19,904 nucleotides of DNA from Rhodobacteraceae bacterium UBA1943 (GTDB lineage: Bacteria > Pseudomonadota > Alphaproteobacteria > Rhodobacterales > Rhodobacteraceae), in the NCBI GenBank assembly GCA_002336845.1, contig DDEX01000087.1, positions 1 to 19,904 on the forward strand, written 5' to 3'. Below, piece by piece: positions 1 through 6,557 of the stretch (the stretch's first letter is position 1; each line of letters starts with the position of its first letter). Position numbers and translations under genes: made by a program. Under the pieces are notes generated by a model. The model saw nothing but the letters and a program-made list of their open reading frames with translations, had not been told where the DNA came from and did no database searches.

Positions 1-188
1 AGATGACGCGGGCCGAGGCCAAGGCCCGGGCTGAGGCTTTGGGTGCCAAGGTCTCGGGCTCTGTCAGCGCCAAGACCGACCTTTTGATCGCCGGGCCGGG
101 GGCGGGATCGAAGGCCAAGGATGCCGCCCGTCTGGGTATTCAGGTGATCGACGAGGACGCGTGGATCGCCCTTGCAGGCCTGGGATGA
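1..188 (+). CDS. ligA: NAD-dependent DNA ligase LigA, C-terminal BRCT end (partial)
   Basis: The window opens inside this gene; about 61 C-terminal residues are visible in the frame that ends with TGA at 186-188. They match the end of the BRCT domain of NAD-dependent DNA ligase: an EAK..AEALGAKV.GSVS segment, KTDLLIAG, a GSKAKDAARLG segment, and the conserved BRCT tryptophan near the end (DEDAW). LigA seals nicks in duplex DNA during replication and repair, using NAD+. The catalytic adenylation and OB domains lie outside the window. recG starts 7 bases after the stop, so the two genes are probably co-transcribed. Identification rests on the BRCT end alone. Other BRCT proteins are possible, but the tail length and the recG neighbour favour LigA. 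Confidence 0.8.
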   Translation, partial: MTRAEAKARAEALGAKVSGSVSAKTDLLIAGPGAGSKAKDAARLGIQVIDEDAWIALAGLG

Positions 189-195
189 GCGGGGG

Positions 196-2280
196 ATGAG
201 CCGCCCGGAGCCCCTGTTCCCGCTGTTCGCGGGGCTTGAAACGCTGCCCGGCATTGGCCCGCGCAGCGCCGAGGCTTTTGCCGCCCTGGGGATCGAACGC
301 CCCAAGGATCTTTTGTTCCTGTTGCCGCATTCCGCCGTGGACCGCAGCCGCAAGGCCAGTATCCGCGATGTCGCCTTGCCCGCCGTGGTGACGGTAGAGG
401 TAGAGGTCGGCGCCCATCGGCCGCCGCGCCAGAAGGGGCGGCCCTATCGCGTTCTGGTGCGCGACAGCGCGATGGATTTCCAACTGGTCTTTTTCCACGC
501 CCGCGCCGATTACCTGCAAAAGCTGCTGCCGACGGGGCAGCGCCGCGTGGTCTCGGGCAAGGTGGAACTGTTCGATGGTCTGGCGCAGATGCCGCACCCC
601 GACCATGTGCTGCGGGTCGATGAGGCGGGTGATCTGCCCGAGCAGGAGCCGGTCTATCCCCTGACCGCCGGCATCACGCAAAAGCAGGTGGCGAAGGCGG
701 TCGAGGGCGCGCTGGCACGCCTGCCCGAGATGCCGGAATGGATCGACGGGCCTTTGCTGGCGCGCGAAGGCTGGCCCGGATTTTCCGAGGCGCTGCGCAT
801 CGCCCATGCGCCGACCGGCCCCGCCGACTTCATGGCCGAAGCCCCCGCGCGGCAGCGGCTGGCCTATGACGAGATGTTTGCCCACCAACTGACGCTTTCG
901 CTGGCGCGGGCCAGTTTGCGCCGCGCGAAGGGGCAGGCCACGCGGGGCACCGGGGAGTTGCAGGATAAGGTGCTGAAATCTTTGCCCTATGCGCCGACCG
1001 GGGCACAGGCGCGTGCAGTGGCGGAAATCGCGCTGGATATGGAAAACCCCTTGCGGATGAACCGCCTGCTTCAGGGCGATGTCGGGGCGGGCAAGACCCT
1101 TGTGGCGCTGCTGGCGCTGCTGATCGCGGTGGAAGCGGGCGGGCAGGGCGTGATGATGGCGCCGACCGAAATCCTCGCCCGCCAGCATCACGAGGGGCTT
1201 GCGCCGCTGGCCGCAGCGGCGGGTGTGCGGCTGGAATTGCTGACCGGCCGCGACAAGGGCGGTGAGCGGGCGGCGAAGCTCGCCGATCTGGCGGCAGGCA
1301 AGATCGACATTCTGGTCGGCACCCATGCGGTGTTCCAGAAGGATGTCGAGTTTCACGACCTGCGCCTTGCCGTGGTTGATGAACAGCACCGTTTCGGCGT
1401 TGCGCAGCGGATGGAGCTGGGCGCCAAGGGGCAGGGGGCGGATGTGCTGGTGATGACCGCGACGCCCATTCCGCGCAGCCTTGCGCTGGCCAGTTACGGC
1501 GACATGGATGTGTCGGTGCTGGATGAAAAACCAGCGGGCCGCAAGCCGATCCGCACCGCGCTGATTTCCGACGCGCGGTTGGATGAGGTGATCGGCCACC
1601 TGCGCCGTGCGGTGGACGAAGGGCGGCAGGCCTATTGGGTCTGCCCCCTGGTCGAGGACAGCGAGCTGGTGGATTACGCCAGCGCCGAGGCCCGCTTTGC
1701 CGCCCTGCGCGCCGCCTTGGGCGAGGGGGTGGGCCTGGTCCATGGCCAGATGCCCGCACCCGAAAAGGATGCCGCCATGGCCCGCTTCGTCTCGGGCGAG
1801 ACGCGGGTTCTGGTGGCGACCACGGTGATCGAGGTGGGTGTGAACGTGCCCAATGCCTCGATCATGGTGGTGGAGCGGGCCGAGATTTTCGGGCTGGCGC
1901 AACTCCACCAATTGCGCGGTCGGGTCGGGCGCGGCACGGCCGAGTCGACCTGCCTGCTGATGTATCAGGCGCCCCTGTCGGAAAGCGGCGAGCGGCGGCT
2001 GAAGGTGCTGCGCGATACCGAGGATGGTTTTCGCATCGCCGAAGAAGACCTGGCGATGCGTGGCGCGGGCGACCTGATCGGCACGGCGCAATCGGGCCTG
2101 CCCCGGTTTCGCGTCGCCGATCTGGAACGGCAGGGCGCCTTGATGGCGATTGCCCAGACCGATGCGCGGCGGCTGCTGGCCGATGATCCGGGCCTGACCG
2201 GCGCGCGCGGCCGGGCGGCGCGGATGCTGCTGTGGCTGTTGGATCAGGACCGCGCGATCCGGCTGATTTCGGTCGGTTAA
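196..2280 (+). CDS. recG: ATP-dependent DNA helicase RecG
   Basis: RecG is a superfamily 2 helicase that reverses stalled replication forks and branch-migrates Holliday junctions and R-loops. The product has 694 residues, close to the E. coli length of 693. The N-terminal third is the wedge/OB domain. The helicase core follows, with Walker A GDVGAGKT at about 294-301, the DEQH box of motif II at 395-398 and GRVGRG (motif VI) at 575-580. The TRG-type C-terminal region is present. I start at ATG 196 (MSRPEP), 7 bases after the ligA stop. A TTG eight codons upstream also opens the frame but would overlap ligA and adds non-conserved residues. A long open frame on the opposite strand (64-2340) is only a GC-rich shadow. 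The next gene downstream has its own SOS-type promoter. Confidence 0.97.
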   Translation: MSRPEPLFPLFAGLETLPGIGPRSAEAFAALGIERPKDLLFLLPHSAVDRSRKASIRDVALPAVVTVEVEVGAHRPPRQKGRPYRVLVRDSAMDFQLVFFHARADYLQKLLPTGQRRVVSGKVELFDGLAQMPHPDHVLRVDEAGDLPEQEPVYPLTAGITQKQVAKAVEGALARLPEMPEWIDGPLLAREGWPGFSEALRIAHAPTGPADFMAEAPARQRLAYDEMFAHQLTLSLARASLRRAKGQATRGTGELQDKVLKSLPYAPTGAQARAVAEIALDMENPLRMNRLLQGDVGAGKTLVALLALLIAVEAGGQGVMMAPTEILARQHHEGLAPLAAAAGVRLELLTGRDKGGERAAKLADLAAGKIDILVGTHAVFQKDVEFHDLRLAVVDEQHRFGVAQRMELGAKGQGADVLVMTATPIPRSLALASYGDMDVSVLDEKPAGRKPIRTALISDARLDEVIGHLRRAVDEGRQAYWVCPLVEDSELVDYASAEARFAALRAALGEGVGLVHGQMPAPEKDAAMARFVSGETRVLVATTVIEVGVNVPNASIMVVERAEIFGLAQLHQLRGRVGRGTAESTCLLMYQAPLSESGERRLKVLRDTEDGFRIAEEDLAMRGAGDLIGTAQSGLPRFRVADLERQGALMAIAQTDARRLLADDPGLTGARGRAARMLLWLLDQDRAIRLISVG

Positions 2281-2296
2281 GTCTTCGTTAGCAAAT

Positions 2297-2341
2297 GTTC
2301 TTATAAAGTTCTTGACGGTTAACGAATCGTATGAGAACAAT
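2297..2341 (+). promoter_or_regulatory. SOS (LexA) box and promoter of the 40-aa protein gene
   Basis: GTTC-TTATAAA-GTTC lies at 2297-2311, an exact match to GTTC-N7-GTTC, the LexA operator described for Rhodobacter sphaeroides and other alphaproteobacteria. It directly abuts TTGACG (2312-2317), a 5/6 match to the -35 hexamer. With an 18-base spacer, AACAAT (2336-2341) is the best -10. Transcription would then start about 15 bases before the small gene. A LexA dimer here would cover the -35, as expected for repression. The operator match is seen directly; LexA control is inferred. Confidence 0.72.
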
Positions 2342-2363
2342 ATGGCAACAACAGGAGGTTGCC

Positions 2364-2486
2364 ATGCTGAATGAGATTGCTGAAATCCTGAGCCGTTCGC
2401 GCCGCGCCATGTTTGAGGATGCGGTTGGCGTTATCTCGCTGTTCGTCGTGCTTTTCGCCGGTCTTACCTTTACCGGCACCATCTGA
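2364..2486 (+). CDS. 40-aa small membrane protein, probably SOS-induced
   Basis: This short frame runs from ATG 2364 to TGA 2486. It has a strong ribosome binding site, AGGAGG at 2353-2358, five bases before the start. The N-terminal half is charged and probably helical (NEIAEILSRSRRAMFED, basic cluster RSRR at 11-14). Residues 21-40 are a single hydrophobic segment (GVISLFVVLFAGL) ending in a short polar tail, so an inner-membrane protein with its N-terminus in the cytoplasm is likely. A good promoter with an exact SOS box precedes it, and a strong intrinsic terminator follows about 87 bases after the stop, so it is a free-standing transcription unit just after recG. I do not recognise the family. 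By setting it resembles SOS-induced single-span small proteins such as SidA of Caulobacter (division inhibitor) or TisB of E. coli, but I see no clear sequence similarity; the function is unknown. Confidence 0.78.
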   Translation: MLNEIAEILSRSRRAMFEDAVGVISLFVVLFAGLTFTGTI

Positions 2487-2572
2487 TCTGCCCGCGGTCT
2501 TCATGACCGGGCCTGACATTGTCCCTGTCTTACGGCTGTCCCCGCCGTCGCCCGGATCATAGACACGCTACT

Positions 2573-2605
2573 CCGCCGCCAGCTTTTGCTGTGCGGCGGT
2601 TTTTT
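2573..2605 (+). terminator. Intrinsic terminator after the 40-aa gene
   Basis: Stem CCGCCGC (2573-2579) pairs with GCGGCGG (2593-2599). It continues inward as CAGC-TTTT-GCTG with one bulged T, and is followed by six T residues (2600-2605). This is a very strong plus-strand terminator. The T run overlaps the stop codon of the convergent IscU-like gene. The 86 bases between the small gene and the stem hold only a weak hairpin around 2488-2509. Confidence 0.9.
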
Positions 2606-3032
2606 ATTGTGCAGCCGCCTCGCAGGCCGCGTCCAGCGCCAGCAGGATCGAGGCATGGCGGTTCTTGTAATCCCGCGCCGGAATCAGCACCTCATAGCCA
2701 TCGAAGGGCGCATCGGGCACCGGGCCGCCGTCTTTCAGCATGGCGCGCAACTGATCGCGCGCGGTTTCCAGTTCCGCCCGGCTGCGCCCGATCACCACGG
2801 CGCCCAGAACGGCGGCAGAGGCCTGACCCAGCGCGCAAGCCTTCACATCCTGCGCGAATTCGGCCACGCGGCCATCCTTCATCACCAGATCGACCGTGAT
2901 GGTCGATCCGCACAGCGGGCTGCGTTTCTTGGCCGTCGCCCCCGGCGCGGGCAGGCGGCCCAGATGTGGAATTGCCGCCGTCAGTTGCAGGATGCGTCCG
3001 GAATAAAGGCTGATCAGATCGCTGTCGCTCAT
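2604..3032 (-). CDS. Iron-sulfur cluster scaffold-like protein (IscU/NifU N-domain), divergent
   Basis: The 142-residue product matches the IscU/NifU N-terminal scaffold fold: SPLCGSTITVDL at 38-49, then VKACALGQASAAVLG at 63-77, the counterpart of the GCxxSxAS segment. Canonical IscU proteins build Fe-S clusters on three cysteines plus an aspartate next to the first. Here Cys41 and Cys66 are present. The usual CGD aspartate is serine (CGST), and the third cysteine position (HCS in IscU) reads RHAS. Another cysteine sits near the C-terminus (138) but not in the usual context. The protein may therefore be an accessory or regulatory member rather than a full scaffold. Start ATG 3032 follows a purine-rich AAAGGGAAAG site. 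It is divergent from hisI, with 61 bases between the starts. No other suf/isc genes are visible. Confidence 0.85.
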   Translation of the reverse strand: MSDSDLISLYSGRILQLTAAIPHLGRLPAPGATAKKRSPLCGSTITVDLVMKDGRVAEFAQDVKACALGQASAAVLGAVVIGRSRAELETARDQLRAMLKDGGPVPDAPFDGYEVLIPARDYKNRHASILLALDAACEAAAQ

Positions 3033-3093
3033 GGCTTTCCCTTTGCCTTGCCCTTAGATAAGCCGCAAGCGACCCCAAGCCAAGGAGGCCCGC

Positions 3094-3453
3094 ATGACCT
3101 TTGATCCAACGAGCCTAAAGTATGATGCGGCGGGCCTTGTCCCCTGCATCGCGCAGGATGCGGCCAGTGGCGAGGTGCTGATGTTCGCCTGGATGAATGC
3201 GGATGCTGTGGCGCAGACGCTGGCGACGGGTCGCGTGACCTATTGGAGCCGCTCTCGCCAGAGCTTCTGGATCAAGGGCGAAAGCTCTGGCCATGTGCAG
3301 CGGCTGGTCGAACTGCGGGTCGATTGTGATCGCGATTGCCTGCTGGCCTTGGTCGAACAGGAAGGCCCGGCCTGCCACACCAACCGCCGGACCTGCTTTT
3401 ACACGGCGGTGCGCGGCGGTGAGGAAGTTGAACTGATGAAGCCGATGGCCTAA
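3094..3453 (+). CDS. hisI: Phosphoribosyl-AMP cyclohydrolase HisI
   Basis: This 119-residue enzyme hydrolyses the purine ring of 1-(5-phosphoribosyl)-AMP, the third step of histidine synthesis. The signature motifs are intact: VDCDRDC at 76-82 gives the three Mg-binding aspartates (77, 79, 81) and a zinc cysteine (78); GPACHTNRRTCFY at 91-103 gives the other two zinc cysteines (94, 101). It is the monofunctional form; there is no HisE pyrophosphohydrolase domain. The start is supported by AAGGAGG about ten bases upstream. The 3' end overlaps the convergent gluQ by three bases, both stops lying within the tetramer CTAA at 3450-3453, which leaves no room for a terminator. No other his gene is in the window. 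Confidence 0.97.
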   Translation: MTFDPTSLKYDAAGLVPCIAQDAASGEVLMFAWMNADAVAQTLATGRVTYWSRSRQSFWIKGESSGHVQRLVELRVDCDRDCLLALVEQEGPACHTNRRTCFYTAVRGGEEVELMKPMA

Positions 3454-4268
3454 AGGCCGATCATACGGCGAATATCCTGGGGCGTTGCGCCTTCGGCCCG
3501 ATACTTGGCCAAAGCCCGCGCATCATCCCGCTTGGCCAACCGCTTGCCGTGGTCGTCTCGGATCAGGCGGTGGTGGTGATAGGCGGGTGTGGGCAGGCCC
3601 AGAAGCCGTTGCAGCACCACATGGATCGCGGTGGCTTCGAACAGATCCTCGCCCCGCGTCACCTCGGTAATGCCTTGGGCCGCATCATCCACCACCACGG
3701 CGATGTGATAGCTCGTGCCGATGTCGCGCCGCGCCAGCACGATGTCACCAACGGTTTCAACAAGCTGTGCGGCGGTCTGGGTGTAGGTGCCCGGTCGTGT
3801 TCCGGTTTCGGTGAACTGGATTTCCCCAAGCAGTTTCATGGCCTTGGCCATATCCAGGCGGATCGCGCCCTCGCGCAATCCCTTGTTCCGGCAAGTGCCG
3901 GGGTAAACCGGCCCATCCGGCCCGATCACCGGCGTGCCCTCCTGCGGGGCCGACAGCGCCGCCTTGATGTCACCGCGCGTGCAGGTGCAATGATAGGTCA
4001 GGCCCATTTGGGACAGGCGTGCAACGGTGGTTTCATAGGCGGGCAGGCGGGCAGACTGCCGCATCACCGGCTGTTCCCAGCGCAGGCCCAGCCAGGCGAG
4101 GTCATCGTAGATCGCGGCTTCCCATTCGGGCTTGCAGCGCGGGGTATCGATATCTTCGATCCGCAGCAGAAAGCGGTCGCCCCGTTCCGCCGCGACCAAT
4201 GCCGCATAGGCATGGCCCAGATGCAGCGGCCCGGTCGGGCTGGGGGCGAAGCGCGTTACCCGAGCCAC
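3450..4268 (-). CDS. gluQ: Glutamyl-queuosine tRNA(Asp) synthetase GluQRS
   Basis: This truncated glutamyl-tRNA synthetase paralogue attaches glutamate to queuosine 34 of tRNA-Asp, without the anticodon-binding domain. Its 272 residues fit the family (about 290). FAPSPTGPLHLGHA at 7-20 carries the HIGH-type motif, and KRLAKR near 242-247 is the KMSKS counterpart. The zinc ligands of the YadB/GluQRS type are visible: Cys94 and Cys96 in HCTC, Tyr122 and Cys126 in YPGTC. The start is GTG at 4268, overlapping the last 13 bases of trmFO, so translation is probably coupled to the upstream gene. Both genes act on tRNA modification, which suits an operon. Confidence 0.95.
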   Translation of the reverse strand: MARVTRFAPSPTGPLHLGHAYAALVAAERGDRFLLRIEDIDTPRCKPEWEAAIYDDLAWLGLRWEQPVMRQSARLPAYETTVARLSQMGLTYHCTCTRGDIKAALSAPQEGTPVIGPDGPVYPGTCRNKGLREGAIRLDMAKAMKLLGEIQFTETGTRPGTYTQTAAQLVETVGDIVLARRDIGTSYHIAVVVDDAAQGITEVTRGEDLFEATAIHVVLQRLLGLPTPAYHHHRLIRDDHGKRLAKRDDARALAKYRAEGATPQDIRRMIGL

Positions 4269-5581
4269 CCCAGAAACGCCTCCTTGGCGCGGTCGGTATA
4301 GGCTTTGTAGCGGTCTTTGCGCCCCTTGCGGCCACCCCGGGCATCAATCGGGGGGAAGAGGCCGAAGTTCACATTCATCGGCTGAAAGGTCTTCGCCTCG
4401 GCCCCGCCGGTGATATGGGTGATCAGCGCGCCCATCGCGGTTTCCGGTGGCGGCGGGGGCAGGTCGCTGCCTGTCAGCTCTGCCGCCGCCATACGGCCCG
4501 CCAGCAGGCCCATGGCCGCCGATTCGACATACCCCTCAACCCCCGTAATCTGCCCGGCAAAGCGGATGTTCGGCCGCGATTTCAGCCGCATCCGGTCGTC
4601 CAGCAGGGTTGGCGAGTTGATGAAGGTGTTGCGATGAATGCCGCCCAGGCGTGCGAAACTGGCCTTCTCCAGCCCGGGAATCCGTTTGAAAACTTCGGTT
4701 TGCGCACCATACTTCATCTTGGTCTGAAATCCCACGATGTTATAGAGCGTGCCCAGCTTGTTATCCCGCCGCAACTGCACCACGGCATAGGGTTTCACCG
4801 GCGAATGCGGGTTGGTCAGGCCCACCGGCTTCATCGGGCCAAAGCGCAGGGTCTCGCGTCCACGTTCGGCCATAACCTCGATCGGCAGGCAGCCATCGAA
4901 ATAACCCGCCGTCTCGCCTTCGTGGAACACTGTCTTGTCGGCGGCCAGCAGCGCGTCAATGAACGCCTCATACTGCGCCTTGTCCATCGGGCAGTTCATA
5001 TAGGCGGTCTGCTCCTCGACCGTCTCGCCCTTGTCATAGCGCGACTGCATCCAGGCGACCGACATATCCACGCTTTCGGCATAGACGATGGGGGCGATGG
5101 CATCGAAAAACGCGAGGCTCTCGGCCCCAGTATGTGCGCGGATGCTTTCGGCCAGCTTGCCGCTGGTCAAAGGCCCGGTCGCAATGATCCAGTTTCCGGT
5201 TGAGGGAAGTTCTGTAACTTCCTCATAAGAAAACGAAATCAGCGGATGAGATTTCAGCCGCGCCGTGACCCCTTCGGCAAAGGGATCGCGGTCCACCGCC
5301 AGCGCACCGCCTGCGGGCAGACGGTGAGCCGTGGCCATTTCCATGATCAGCCCTTTGGCCGCCCGCATCTCCCAATGCAACAGGCCCACCGCGTTGCCTT
5401 CATCATCATCCGAGCGGAACGAGTTCGAGCAGACCATCTCGGCAAACTGCCCGGTGCGGTGGGCAAAGGTGCCGACCGTGGGCCGCATCTCGTGCAGCAC
5501 CACCGGCACCCCGGCCTCGGCAGCTTGCCATGCGGCCTCGGAACCGGCCATGCCGCCGCCAATGATGTGAAGCGTTTCCAT
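4256..5581 (-). CDS. trmFO: Folate-dependent tRNA (uracil-54-C5) methyltransferase TrmFO
   Basis: TrmFO makes ribothymidine at U54 of tRNA, using 5,10-methylenetetrahydrofolate and FAD. The 441-residue product begins with the FAD dinucleotide fold IIGGGMAGSEAAWQAA (6-21). It has MVCSNSFRSDD with the conserved Cys51, and DGCLPIEVMAERG with Cys231, the counterparts of the two catalytic cysteines known in Bacillus TrmFO. The C-terminal INFGL-type segment (MNVNFGLFPPI) is present. The ATG at 5581 is at the edge of a 9-bp hairpin that also covers the expected ribosome binding site, which may limit initiation. It overlaps gluQ downstream by 13 bases and lies 39 bases after the exported-protein gene on the same strand. 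Confidence 0.97.
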   Translation of the reverse strand: METLHIIGGGMAGSEAAWQAAEAGVPVVLHEMRPTVGTFAHRTGQFAEMVCSNSFRSDDDEGNAVGLLHWEMRAAKGLIMEMATAHRLPAGGALAVDRDPFAEGVTARLKSHPLISFSYEEVTELPSTGNWIIATGPLTSGKLAESIRAHTGAESLAFFDAIAPIVYAESVDMSVAWMQSRYDKGETVEEQTAYMNCPMDKAQYEAFIDALLAADKTVFHEGETAGYFDGCLPIEVMAERGRETLRFGPMKPVGLTNPHSPVKPYAVVQLRRDNKLGTLYNIVGFQTKMKYGAQTEVFKRIPGLEKASFARLGGIHRNTFINSPTLLDDRMRLKSRPNIRFAGQITGVEGYVESAAMGLLAGRMAAAELTGSDLPPPPPETAMGALITHITGGAEAKTFQPMNVNFGLFPPIDARGGRKGRKDRYKAYTDRAKEAFLGWLG

Positions 5582-5611
5582 GCCCGCCCAATTAAGCCAA
5601 TCGGGCGGGCA
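5581..5611 (-). promoter_or_regulatory. Hairpin overlapping the trmFO start codon
   Basis: TGCCCGCCC (5581-5589) and GGGCGGGCA (5603-5611) form a perfect 9-bp stem with a 13-base loop. On the minus strand the distal arm occupies the ten bases before and including the A of the trmFO ATG, where a Shine-Dalgarno would lie. No T run follows, so it is a poor terminator for the upstream gene. Sequestration of the trmFO start is an alternative reading. The stem is seen directly; its role is inferred. Confidence 0.5.
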
Positions 5612-5620
5612 AGGGAAGGC

Positions 5621-6370
5621 TTAGAACAGGCCCCGGCGGATCAGACCGTCCATCGGCTGCGCCGCGTGAAAGGCGCGGTCGGCGACCGGGCGTTGCGTGC
5701 CGCCGGTATCGCCAAAGCGCCAGATCACGCCCAGTTGCACGCGGGTCTCGCCCGGCGCGCTGTCATCGCCCCAGAACCCGTCGCGCACCACAGCGGCGGT
5801 CAGTTCGATCGGGCTGCCCTCGGGGATATAGCTGATGCCCAGATCGGCGCGGTAGCTGGTGGCGCTGAAGGCGGCCTCTTGAAAATCGGCCAGCGCAAGG
5901 CCGGCAGAAATTGCGATCCGGTCGGTCGGCGCATGGGTCACCCGCGCCTCGGCGGCAATGAAATCAAAGCCGCGGCTGGCATAGCCGATGCCGGCGCGGC
6001 CCTCGATCACGGTTTTTTCTGACAGGGCGTAAAGTCCCTCGATTCCGCCGTGGAAAATCGTGGCATCTCGGCCGTCGATGTCGGAAAAGCTAAGGAATAT
6101 CCCGTATTTGCGATCTGCCTGAGGCATAAGGTAGATATGCCCGTCGATGCTTCCCACGGCGCCGCCCGTCTGATCGGCAAGGCCCAGATCAAGCTGAATG
6201 CCCTGTGCGGGGCCAATCCGCCAGTCGCCAAAGAGGTGCCCGGCAGTCTTGCCGTCAGTGGCGGTCAGCCCGGCCTCGATCCAGCTCAGCCCAAGGCTGT
6301 CGGATTGGGCAAAGGCGGGCGAAGCGAGAACAAGCGCAGCCGCGATGGCGGTGCGGAACACGGTAAACAT
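5621..6370 (-). CDS. Exported protein of unknown function, probable outer-membrane beta-barrel
   Basis: The 249-residue product has a clear Sec signal peptide: basic MFTVFR, hydrophobic TAIAAALVLASP, and an AFA-Q cleavage site after residue 21. The mature part is rich in glycine and in short alternating polar/hydrophobic stretches such as GIQLDLGLAD, GIFLSFSDI, VIEGRAGIGYA and TRVQLGVIWRF. This suggests about eight or more beta-strands of an outer-membrane barrel. The chain ends in phenylalanine (RRGLF), as many outer-membrane proteins do, although about 30 residues follow the last strand-like segment. I recognise no family and no cysteines stand out. An AAAGGG site lies about seven bases before the ATG. 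The 5' region contains a GCCGCC/GGCGGC hairpin (6402-6418) and, further upstream, CtrA-like sites. Confidence 0.8.
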   Translation of the reverse strand: MFTVFRTAIAAALVLASPAFAQSDSLGLSWIEAGLTATDGKTAGHLFGDWRIGPAQGIQLDLGLADQTGGAVGSIDGHIYLMPQADRKYGIFLSFSDIDGRDATIFHGGIEGLYALSEKTVIEGRAGIGYASRGFDFIAAEARVTHAPTDRIAISAGLALADFQEAAFSATSYRADLGISYIPEGSPIELTAAVVRDGFWGDDSAPGETRVQLGVIWRFGDTGGTQRPVADRAFHAAQPMDGLIRRGLF

Positions 6371-6465
6371 GGCAAAACCCTTTGGCGGTTGGTTGCGAAG
6401 TGCCGCCCTTCCGGCGGCGGGGGCAACCCTGCGGTCGCCTCATACCGCCATAGTCTCAAATCGCC

Positions 6466-6501
6466 ATGGTTAACGAAAGTTAAATGTTAGCAAATGGTTA
6501 A
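6466..6501 (-). promoter_or_regulatory. CtrA-like binding sites upstream of the exported-protein gene
   Basis: On the minus strand, TTAACCAT occurs exactly twice, 28 bases apart (6494-6501 and 6466-6473). TTAACCAT is one of the two CtrA motifs described in Caulobacter. Between them TTAA-N6-TTAA (6470-6483) and TTAA-N7-CTAA (6488-6501) approximate the other motif, TTAA-N7-TTAA. The cluster lies about 95-130 bases upstream of the start at 6370, in a promoter-like position. CtrA control is inferred from motif resemblance only. Confidence 0.45.
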
Positions 6502-6508
6502 GATGAGA

Positions 6509-6541
6509 AAAGCCCCGCACGGACTGAACCGGCGGGGCTTT
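6509..6541 (-). terminator. gyrA intrinsic terminator
   Basis: GCCCCGC (6512-6518) pairs with GCGGGGC (6532-6538); an inner CGG/CCG continues the stem past one bulged A. AAA/TTT flank the stem, so read on the minus strand it ends GCGGGGCTTTT, about 17 bases after the gyrA stop. It separates gyrA from the exported-protein gene. Confidence 0.88.
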
Positions 6542-6557
6542 CGATCTGAAAGGGGAA

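Noticed and set aside
64..2340. 758-codon open frame antisense to recG
   Set aside because: It mirrors recG in a GC-rich genome, has no recognisable domains and a low-complexity His/Gln/Arg-rich product; recG is certain.
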